NCBI GenBank assembly: GCA_017455945.1
Contig: JAFTLM010000086.1
Span: 1 to 13,188, forward strand
DNA from: Clostridia bacterium
GTDB taxonomy: Bacteria > Bacillota > Clostridia > Oscillospirales > CAG-272
DNA: 13,188 nucleotides
Direction of reading: 5' to 3'
Part shown: positions 1 through 5,556 of the stretch, piece after piece
Position numbering within the stretch: the stretch's first letter is position 1
Layout: the number at the start of each line of letters is the position of its first letter
The notes under the pieces: generated by a model
Database searches by the model: none
What the model was told of the DNA's origin: nothing
Seen by the model: the letters and a program-made list of their open reading frames with translations, nothing else
Made by a program: the position numbers and the translations under genes

Positions 1-962
1 GCGGTTTTAATTTCGTCAAGACTTTTTGTCATTGTGTGAGCGCGCAATGCGGGTTTGCAACGGGAGAACATATATTCAAATGGGGCGTTTTGTGTGATAT
101 TTTTGTACAGCTTGCAGGTAAATGACTGGTTGAACACGTCGCCGTAAATGTCGCCGCCGCAGAAGTCACATGCGTTGTTGACTTCCTCACCGCATCCGTT
201 GTTTGAACCGCCCGCGACTATGGAAGCACCGTTGTGATATACTGCAAGGTGGGGGGCAACGCTTTTGGTGTAGTCGGTTACCTTTTGCGCCCACTCGCCC
301 ATCCACTCGTAACGCTTCTTTGAAAGAACCGTGTGTGCTTCACTTCCCGTGGGAGGGTTCAAGGGAATATCACCGCCCACCTCGTCTGCCCAACGCTTCT
401 TACAACTGTCGCAATAGCATATGGACGGCGCGGGCCAGAAGGGCATATCGTAAAAAAGCCCGTCGGGGTCGCAATAATCAAGCATTTCGTCTATCTGCGT
501 TTTGGTAAACTCAAAATATTCCTCGTTGTTGGGGCAAAGAAGTCCGTATCGAGCCAACTGCTTTGAGGCAAAAGCAAGTCCGTCGCTGGGGGCGTTGCCG
601 CGCTCACGCCTTGACTGTCCGTTATCGGTAAGCATTCTCCACTCGGGGTGTCTGTCGTGTTCACGGGTGTTGAAAATAAGGCTGTAGTATGCCATAACCT
701 TGATGCCGTTTTCGTGACACAGGTCAATAAGGCGGCGTATCTCATCGGGATTTTTCTCAAAATGCTTGTGCATAACACCGATTTTTGTAGGGAAGTAGCA
801 AAGCCCCACGTGGGATTGAAGATATATCATGGCATAATTTGCCTTGCAACGCTTAAGGTTGTCAATATAAACCTCGGGCGAGAATTCAGACAAATAGATA
901 TCCTTGTCGTCCTCTATGTGCATATCTATCAAATGTCTTCTGTAAAGTTCAGAGTACCACAT
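1..962 (-). CDS. GHL6-like putative glycoside hydrolase, N-terminal 320 residues (runs off left edge)
   Basis: An uninterrupted reading frame runs from the ATG at 960-962 to the left edge, so only the N-terminal 320 residues are present. The start has AGGAGG at 969-974, 6 nt upstream. The protein begins MWYSELYRRH with no signal peptide, so it is probably cytoplasmic. The visible part looks like a TIM-barrel half: alternating strands and helices, KVMAYYSLIFNTREH at about 88-102, then DGLFYDMPFW (168-176) followed by a Cys cluster C182-x-C184-x2-C187 and KKRW. The 'DG-hydrophobic-D...C.C..C' arrangement is typical of the hypothetical glycosyl hydrolase 6 group (PF14871), related to alpha-fucosidase and GH-A-like enzymes, often followed by a beta-galactosidase trimerisation domain; that part would lie outside the window. 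Substrate is unknown. It has its own promoter just upstream and is separated from the neighbouring glycosidase pair by a terminator. Confidence 0.8.
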   Translation of the reverse strand, partial: MWYSELYRRHLIDMHIEDDKDIYLSEFSPEVYIDNLKRCKANYAMIYLQSHVGLCYFPTKIGVMHKHFEKNPDEIRRLIDLCHENGIKVMAYYSLIFNTREHDRHPEWRMLTDNGQSRRERGNAPSDGLAFASKQLARYGLLCPNNEEYFEFTKTQIDEMLDYCDPDGLFYDMPFWPAPSICYCDSCKKRWADEVGGDIPLNPPTGSEAHTVLSKKRYEWMGEWAQKVTDYTKSVAPHLAVYHNGASIVAGGSNNGCGEEVNNACDFCGGDIYGDVFNQSFTCKLYKNITQNAPFEYMFSRCKPALRAHTMTKSLDEIKT

Positions 963-992
963 AACAAGCCTCCTGTGTTTTTTATCAGTTTA

Positions 993-1021
993 ATTTTAGC
1001 ACATATTCCGTCCTTTGTAAA
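993..1021 (-). promoter_or_regulatory. Sigma-A promoter of the GHL6-like gene
   Basis: Reading the minus strand, TTTACA (1016-1021) is followed by a 17-nt spacer and TAAAAT (993-998). This places the transcript start near 986, about 24 nt before the ATG at 962. The -35 box overlaps the end of the 43-bp repeat at 1018-1060, so a protein bound to the repeat would touch this promoter. Seen directly; activity is inferred. Confidence 0.75.
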
Positions 1022-1060
1022 GATAAAGGCAGTGTAAATCGGGACATTTTTTTAGCAAAT
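1018..1060. repeat. 43-bp intergenic direct repeat, copy 1
   Basis: This stretch matches 4839-4881 at 41 of 43 positions in the same orientation. The core reads TGTAAATCGGGACATTT. The two differences are G/A at the eleventh base and T/C after the T-run. Weaker similarity continues for about 10 nt to the right. It lies between the GHL6-like gene and the terminator of the six-hairpin-like gene. It may be an operator, the end of a mobile element, or a small interspersed repeat. Confidence 0.85.
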
Positions 1061-1124
1061 TGGGTTTGAATTAGCGCAATATTTCTATAGACCGCCCGTC
1101 ATAAAACCCTATACGCTCAAAAGA

Positions 1125-1153
1125 GAAAACGTCGGTGTCAAACCGACGTTTTC
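1125..1153 (-). terminator. Intrinsic terminator after the two-gene glycosidase unit
   Basis: A 12-bp perfect stem (1125-1136 with 1142-1153) and a 5-nt loop. On the minus strand the stem ends in TTTTC and is followed by TCTTTT, a reasonable U-tract. It lies 91 nt past the stop codon of the gene ending at 1244, and before the promoter of the next gene, so it separates the two transcription units. Confidence 0.75.
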
Positions 1154-1211
1154 GTATTGCGTTAATTATGTTAGCACCGCACGTCCCACGTGAAAGCCGA
1201 AGGCGCAAAGC

Positions 1212-1238
1212 CCCCGCCGGCGAGGCGGCGAAGCGGGG
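1212..1238. repeat. GC-rich inverted repeat just past a stop codon
   Basis: Arms CCCCGC (1212-1217) and GCGGGG (1233-1238) enclose a GC-rich centre containing the palindrome CGCCGGCG (1215-1222). It begins about 5 nt after the stop codon of the minus-strand gene ending at 1244. It is much more GC-rich than the surrounding intergenic DNA. There is no T-run, so it is not a classical terminator; it could stabilise the 3' end of the transcript. Confidence 0.5.
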
Positions 1239-1243
1239 CGTTC

Positions 1244-2449
1244 TTAGCCGTTAATCACGTCATCGAATATCATTCCGCACTCTGCGACGAAGGCGTAGGA
1301 CACTCGCAGACTTTCCCAGTCTACGCAGTCGATGCCCGACTTCATTTTCTTTGCGGCAAGTCTTGATATCTTTTCGTCACCGCAGGTTACCGCAATAAGC
1401 GCAGAGAAAAGAGCGTTGCCCAAAATCTCATGCTCCATCCTTCTGTGGGGAACGACTTCCTTTAACCAGTATACGTTCTGACGCATGGCAATGTTTCTGC
1501 CATTTGGTACGCTGTTGCCGTAGTCCTCCCACATGGGGTTAAGTCTGCGCCAGTTGATATCAAATCCGTCTTTTTCGTTGTCGTATTTCTTTATATCGTC
1601 AATAATTCCAAGGGTGGTTATGCCGTTGTTTCTTGTGCCTTGCTTGTAATAAGCACGGTTTTCCTCATCAAGCTTGGCAAGAATTCCAAGCCCAAAGTGG
1701 GCGCAGGTGCATATCCAGTTTTGTTTTGTTCCGAGAATGGCCACAAGGTCGTGGGAATATCCGTGGGACGCTATTTCACGTCTTGAGAAAATCGAGCCCT
1801 CGGGGTAGCCCGCCGCCAGCTCCTTGTAATACTCAAGGTCATTTTTGTCACCTGTCAGCTCGTAAATAACACGAGCGCAGAAAAGGTGCTTTGACACGCC
1901 TCTCCAGGCGGTAGAATTCTTAAAACTGCAATAGTTGAGACCCTCCACGTCGCAGGGGATATCCCAATCTCTCGCTTTTACGGCAAAAAGAGCGCGCAAG
2001 AGGCGGCTTTTGACAGCCTCCCTGTCAAGGCAAAGCTCGCAGTTGTAGTACGAATAAAGCCCAAGCACCCAAGGGGTAAACTGGTCATCTGAGGAAAAGG
2101 GATAGTGCGCCTTTCCGTCATCGGCGACACCTCTGGCGATAAAGCCCTCTACGCTTCCCACATCCTGTAAGAGATAGAGACCTTTTATAAGAGTCTTTAT
2201 TTCTTTAGCTGTTTGTTTATTTTTATCCTTGTTGTATTTTGCTATCAGAGCGTGGACGTACAGTCCTGTAAAGAACGCTCCGTTTTCGACAGGCGTCCAC
2301 CAGCCAAGGGGATTTGGCATTGCCATTTGGCATTCCTTTGCGGTGGGAATGCAGGTTTTTCCGTCTTGGTCAGCGTAGTCAAGCACGTGACCGTAGGGCA
2401 TTCTCACAAAACGCCCCCATACCTGTTCGTGTAAAGAATTAATATTCAT
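1244..2449 (-). CDS. Cytoplasmic (alpha/alpha)-barrel-like protein, probable carbohydrate-active enzyme
   Basis: 401 residues with no signal peptide or membrane segment, so cytoplasmic. I do not recognise a named family. The sequence is strongly alpha-helical with repeated aromatic and Gly-rich loops: GWWTPVENGAFFTGLY (49-64), GFIARGV (102-108), YPFSSDDQFTPWVLGLYSYY (116-135), TSTAWRG-type loop at 179-185 and IASHGYSHDL (226-235). This spacing of helical hairpins resembles six-hairpin glycosidases such as the GH88/GH105 unsaturated uronyl hydrolases, but the match is by fold impression only and no catalytic residue can be assigned. The start lies 4 nt after the stop codon of the upstream agarase-like gene and has only a weak Shine-Dalgarno (AAAG), so it is probably translationally coupled. 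A reasonable inference is that it acts on oligosaccharides released by the upstream secreted enzyme. Confidence 0.75.
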   Translation of the reverse strand: MNINSLHEQVWGRFVRMPYGHVLDYADQDGKTCIPTAKECQMAMPNPLGWWTPVENGAFFTGLYVHALIAKYNKDKNKQTAKEIKTLIKGLYLLQDVGSVEGFIARGVADDGKAHYPFSSDDQFTPWVLGLYSYYNCELCLDREAVKSRLLRALFAVKARDWDIPCDVEGLNYCSFKNSTAWRGVSKHLFCARVIYELTGDKNDLEYYKELAAGYPEGSIFSRREIASHGYSHDLVAILGTKQNWICTCAHFGLGILAKLDEENRAYYKQGTRNNGITTLGIIDDIKKYDNEKDGFDINWRRLNPMWEDYGNSVPNGRNIAMRQNVYWLKEVVPHRRMEHEILGNALFSALIAVTCGDEKISRLAAKKMKSGIDCVDWESLRVSYAFVAECGMIFDDVING

Positions 2450-2453
2450 ATTT

Positions 2454-4688
2454 TTACTTTGCGTATTTAGCGTCGAAATATTTAATAAGCGAGTATACGT
2501 TTTTGTTAATATCGGTCATATCGTCGGTAAGGTCTGTGTACTCCTTGTGAGTGTTGGAAACGATACCTTTGTTTGCGTCGATACTCGAAACGTCGGTGGG
2601 GTTGCCCGTCGGGTCGTTGTCGGTATACTGGAACCAGTGCCAGCCTATGCAGTTCTTTGCTTCAAGAAGTCTTAAGGTGAAGGACTGGTAGTGGTCGGCT
2701 CTGTCCTGCTGGGTCTTTACGAAGAATCCTGCGCCTGAGGTGTTGGCGAGACCGTCCTCGTTTTCCTCTGCCTTGGCGTAGAACTCTGTTACCATAAAGG
2801 GAAGGTCGGCGTTGGATGCAAAATCATAAACGTCCTCTGCGTTGGGCTCCCACTGACCGTACCAGTTTACAGTAATGCAATCGAGGTAAAGGGAAGCGAA
2901 ACGAAGAACCCAGGGTGCGTCCTTAACCACGGTAAGGAATCTTGTTCCCATTATCATATGATTGGGGTCGTACTTTCTTATAGCCGAGCAAACTACGTTG
3001 TAGTATCTGTCCCATACGAAGCTTCGGAAGAGCTGTTCAAGCTCCTCTGTGATATCCTCGTTTTGGGGATTGTCCTTGCCTGTCATTTTGGTTACCCAAT
3101 ACCACGTGCAGGCGTAAGAGTAATGGTTGACTTCCTTGGTGGGGGAAATCTTCATGTAGTCGTAAATCATGCCCGTCTGCATGGGAAGCTCGTTATCGGT
3201 GGTGTAGCCCAAGAACATAGGGTCGTTTGCGTAGGCGGGGATATTTGCCGCAGCTCTTTCCTCGGCAAAGGTTACAAATCCGGGGTCAAACACGGGCATG
3301 GTGTTGTTTTCGGAGAAGGTAGTCGAACCGCCGTTGGAGTTGTTTACTCCGATAGAGGTACCGTAAGCGCCCATAAAGCCGGGGCCGCCCTGCCAAGCAA
3401 TGCCGTTTTCTACTGTCTTTATCTGGCTTGAGGGGCTTGCGCAGGCGTTAAAGTGGAGGTCGTCCATAAGGTGTCTTGTGGTTGCGATTGCCCACTTGTC
3501 AAGATTGCCGTACTTTTCGTAGGCAGCCTCTTTCTGCTTGGGCGAGTTCTGATATGAATATACAACGCCGCTGAGTGCTCTTATGTAGCAGGGGTAACCG
3601 AGGGGGTCGATTATCCACCAGCGGTCGCCTATCTTTGTGGAGTAGAAGAAGCCGGTAGCCTCCTGTCTCATTGCGGGGTCAATAATACCGCCGTACTTGT
3701 CAAACTTCTGCTCGGCTGTTACGTCAACGTACTTTGACATATCGGTAAGGTCGCCGTAGGTTCTTGTTTTGTACTCTTTCATTGCAGACGTAGGGTTAGC
3801 GCCTGTAGAATAGCTGGTTTTGTTGTACTGGCTTGCGTCGGAGACGATAAGCTCAGCCTCGTTCAAGGGTGTTTTGAGCAGGGCGGAATAGCGCTCGTAC
3901 CACTCGTCAAACATCTGCTTTGCGTAGTCCCAAATAGCCTGGTTTTCGGCTTCGTCGGCAACAAGCTGCTTTACGTAAGCCTGGTTCTTTACGTCTGCAT
4001 CCTTATAAATAACGAAGTGTGGGTAATCAAGCTCGGTTGACTTTGCGAAGGATATTCTCGTCTCGGTGTCGGTGTTTACAGTCTGAACGACCATAATGGA
4101 AACCGTCTTTTTACCGCTGTTTACAAGCTTCAAAAGCGCATCGGTAGCGTCGATTTTCTCTACCGAGGTAGTGATAACGTTTGAAATAATGGGAGTGCTT
4201 GAAACCATAGCGGGCTTTGTGTTCCATGTTACAGTCTTTTCGTCCCAATTTTCGTCTATCCAATAGATATCAAAAGTTACGTCCATGCCGTTCTGAAGCG
4301 AGTCAAATCTCATGCCGAACTCGGCAAAGCCGATATCCTCGACGCTAAGTCCCGAGATATCGTATTTGAACAGGCCAAGTCGGGTTGTATTGGTGCTTGT
4401 AAGGCCGTTTTTGATGATTATCGTGCCGTCGTCAATCTTGCGTTCTTCAAGAATTTTATGCCAGTTTTTATCAGCCCAAGGCCCTCCTCGAACGTAAGCC
4501 TTGTCGCTTACAATCAGCGTTTGGATTGCCGAAGCCGACGTGGTGTTTGTAAGTGTGACATCGTCGCTTGATACTATCTCGTCGGCAAGCAAGACGTCAC
4601 CGTTTATGGTGTCGGTGGGAGCGAGAGCGCATCCGCACTGAAGAAGCATCACAAGTGCGAGTACAAGCACAAGAATTCTTTTTTTCAT
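2454..4688 (-). CDS. Secreted DNRLRE-domain, agarase-like GH-A glycoside hydrolase
   Basis: 744 residues. The N-terminus (MKKRILVLVLALVMLLQCGC) is an export signal; Cys18 or Cys20 could be lipidated, though neither lipobox is canonical. Residues about 58-228 resemble a DNRLRE domain: AYVRGG, a LFKYDIS strand, then DENWDEKTVTWNTKP (145-159) with the conserved W..xTVTWN. Residues about 345-740 resemble the GH50/GH86-type agarase-like barrels: DRWWIIDPLGYPCYIRALSG (355-374), probable acid/base Glu500 in TTDNELP, and probable nucleophile Glu635 in FMVTEFYAKA. GWHWFQYTD (682-690) would be the last barrel strand. Both catalytic Glu appear intact. Clan membership is fairly secure, exact substrate is not; agarose is only one possibility and gut homologues probably act on other galactans or host glycans. 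The ATG at 4688 has AAGGAG 6 nt upstream; a TTG at 4721 would lie upstream of the predicted transcript start. Confidence 0.85.
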   Translation of the reverse strand: MKKRILVLVLALVMLLQCGCALAPTDTINGDVLLADEIVSSDDVTLTNTTSASAIQTLIVSDKAYVRGGPWADKNWHKILEERKIDDGTIIIKNGLTSTNTTRLGLFKYDISGLSVEDIGFAEFGMRFDSLQNGMDVTFDIYWIDENWDEKTVTWNTKPAMVSSTPIISNVITTSVEKIDATDALLKLVNSGKKTVSIMVVQTVNTDTETRISFAKSTELDYPHFVIYKDADVKNQAYVKQLVADEAENQAIWDYAKQMFDEWYERYSALLKTPLNEAELIVSDASQYNKTSYSTGANPTSAMKEYKTRTYGDLTDMSKYVDVTAEQKFDKYGGIIDPAMRQEATGFFYSTKIGDRWWIIDPLGYPCYIRALSGVVYSYQNSPKQKEAAYEKYGNLDKWAIATTRHLMDDLHFNACASPSSQIKTVENGIAWQGGPGFMGAYGTSIGVNNSNGGSTTFSENNTMPVFDPGFVTFAEERAAANIPAYANDPMFLGYTTDNELPMQTGMIYDYMKISPTKEVNHYSYACTWYWVTKMTGKDNPQNEDITEELEQLFRSFVWDRYYNVVCSAIRKYDPNHMIMGTRFLTVVKDAPWVLRFASLYLDCITVNWYGQWEPNAEDVYDFASNADLPFMVTEFYAKAEENEDGLANTSGAGFFVKTQQDRADHYQSFTLRLLEAKNCIGWHWFQYTDNDPTGNPTDVSSIDANKGIVSNTHKEYTDLTDDMTDINKNVYSLIKYFDAKYAK

Positions 4689-4724
4689 ATTCTTCTCCTT
4701 ATTAAACAAAAGTTTGTACAATTA

Positions 4725-4754
4725 ATTATATCATAAGAGCACGATACAAGTCAA
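4725..4754 (-). promoter_or_regulatory. Strong sigma-A promoter of the agarase-like gene
   Basis: On the minus strand TTGACT (4749-4754), an 18-nt spacer and a perfect TATAAT (4725-4730). The transcript should start near 4718, leaving a leader of about 30 nt before the ATG at 4688. The near-consensus boxes suggest a promoter that would need repression rather than activation to be regulated. Confidence 0.85.
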
Positions 4755-4767
4755 TATCAAAACCTAC

Positions 4768-4789
4768 CGTTTTTATAACGTTTTTATAA
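4768..4789. repeat. Tandem 11-bp repeat upstream of the glycosidase promoter
   Basis: CGTTTTTATAA occurs twice head to tail (4768-4778 and 4779-4789). The second copy runs into an A-run. It starts 14 bp upstream of the -35 box of the agarase-like gene. An 11-bp period is one helical turn, so two regulator monomers could bind the same face; it might equally be an AT-rich UP-element-like stretch. Confidence 0.6.
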
Positions 4790-4838
4790 AAAATAAGGTC
4801 AACATATATCATTTGTATCACAAAGCGCCGGTACAAGT

Positions 4839-4881
4839 TAAAGATAAAAGCAGTGTAAATCGGGACATTTTTTCAGCAAAT
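4839..4881. repeat. 43-bp intergenic direct repeat, copy 2
   Basis: The partner of the copy at 1018-1060 (41/43 identical, same orientation, starts 3,821 bp apart). It lies in the divergent spacer between the agarase-like gene (minus) and the DUF308-type gene (plus), 84 nt upstream of the first gene's -35 box and 36 nt upstream of the second gene's -35 box. Together with copy 1 it brackets the two-gene glycosidase module. Confidence 0.85.
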
Positions 4882-4917
4882 GCGTTTAATTTACAATCAA
4901 AAATTTTTATTTATCTC

Positions 4918-4946
4918 TTTACAAACTGCAAAAAATATGCTAAAAT
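4918..4946 (+). promoter_or_regulatory. Sigma-A promoter of the DUF308-type gene
   Basis: TTTACA (4918-4923), a 17-nt spacer and TAAAAT (4941-4946). The expected transcript start is near 4953, 35 nt before the ATG. The boxes, spacer length and flanking bases (TTTACAAA and CTAAAAT) resemble those of the GHL6-like gene promoter at 993-1021. Confidence 0.75.
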
Positions 4947-4955
4947 AATAAAAAA

Positions 4956-4981
4956 GGGAGTTTTTCCCTGAATTCAGGAGG
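4956..4981 (+). promoter_or_regulatory. Leader hairpins overlapping the Shine-Dalgarno of the DUF308-type gene
   Basis: The leader contains GGGA...TCCC (4956-4959 with 4965-4968) and directly after it the perfect 12-bp palindrome CCTGAATTCAGG (4967-4978). The second half of the palindrome includes the first bases of the AGGAGG ribosome binding site (4976-4981). The two hairpins share bases and cannot form together. As RNA, one would leave the ribosome site free and the other partly hide it; as DNA the palindrome could be an operator. The stems are short, so this may be chance. Confidence 0.35.
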
Positions 4982-4987
4982 TATGTT

Positions 4988-5476
4988 ATGAAAGCTCAAA
5001 GACAAAACAAGCTCGTGTCGGCAATACTTACACTTGCACTCGGTATCCTTATTATGTACATGAAGCAAGGCGTTGTAAGTATCGCTATGACAGTTATAGC
5101 GATAGCACTTGTGGTTTACGCAGTGCTTGACATTCTCAACAAAAAGCTTACGCTCGCCATCATCAAGGTGCTCGCAGCCGTCGCAATCGGTGTGCTTGGT
5201 TGGACGTTGGTGGAAATTGCAATGTACATAATCGGTGCACTTGCCCTTGTTTACGGTGTGCTTCAGCTCATAAGCTTCTTCACTTCGGGCGGATTTAAGA
5301 ACAGAAATATTCTTGTTGTTATCTTCGCTCTTATCGAGCCCGTGGTAAGCGTTGTTGCCGGTGTTGGTCTTCTTCTCAGCCAGGCATCCACACTCGGATG
5401 GATATTCACAGTTGTAGGTATCCTTCTTATCGTTGACGCGGTTCTCGCACTTGTTCAGTGCATCGCTGACAGATAA
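4988..5476 (+). CDS. DUF308 (HdeD-like) small integral membrane protein
   Basis: 162 residues, almost entirely hydrophobic, with about six membrane segments (roughly 9-24, 30-50, 56-71, 76-98, 107-130 and 136-157) joined by short loops. The pattern of paired helices, with G-x2-L-x-V-Y-G-type turns (GALALVYGVLQLI at 83-95, VGILLIVDAVLAL at 143-155), is typical of the DUF308/HdeD group. E. coli HdeD is linked to acid resistance; most family members have no known biochemical role, so no function is assigned here. It is the only plus-strand gene, transcribed alone from its own promoter, starting at an ATG with AGGAGG 6 nt upstream, and ending at a shared terminator. Confidence 0.85.
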   Translation: MKAQRQNKLVSAILTLALGILIMYMKQGVVSIAMTVIAIALVVYAVLDILNKKLTLAIIKVLAAVAIGVLGWTLVEIAMYIIGALALVYGVLQLISFFTSGGFKNRNILVVIFALIEPVVSVVAGVGLLLSQASTLGWIFTVVGILLIVDAVLALVQCIADR

Positions 5477-5494
5477 GTACAACTAAAAACAAAT

Positions 5495-5523
5495 AAAAAT
5501 CCACCCGTAACGGGTGGATTTTT
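5495..5523. terminator. Bidirectional terminator between convergent genes
   Basis: A 13-bp perfect stem, AAAAATCCACCCG (5495-5507) with CGGGTGGATTTTT (5511-5523), and a TAA loop. It has a T-run on both strands. It ends the DUF308-type gene 18 nt after its stop codon on the plus strand, and the six-gene proB operon 33 nt after its last stop codon on the minus strand. Confidence 0.95.
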
Positions 5524-5556
5524 ATTGTGCAGTAAAACATAGTTTGTTTTATGCCG

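Noticed and set aside
2958..3431. Plus-strand open frame opposite the agarase-like gene
   Set aside because: Antisense to a well-supported gene with catalytic motifs; no ribosome site or domain.
4689..4721. TTG start at 4721 for the agarase-like protein
   Set aside because: It would lie upstream of the predicted transcript start and adds a charged stretch before the signal peptide; ATG at 4688 has AAGGAG at the right distance.
1018..4881. Intact insertion sequence or transposon between the 43-bp repeats
   Set aside because: The repeats are direct, not inverted, and neither gene between them encodes a transposase or recombinase.
4940..5482. Minus-strand open frame opposite the DUF308-type gene
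   Set aside because: Cys/His/Asn-rich translation typical of the reverse complement of a hydrophobic coding region; the plus-strand gene has promoter, ribosome site and terminator.
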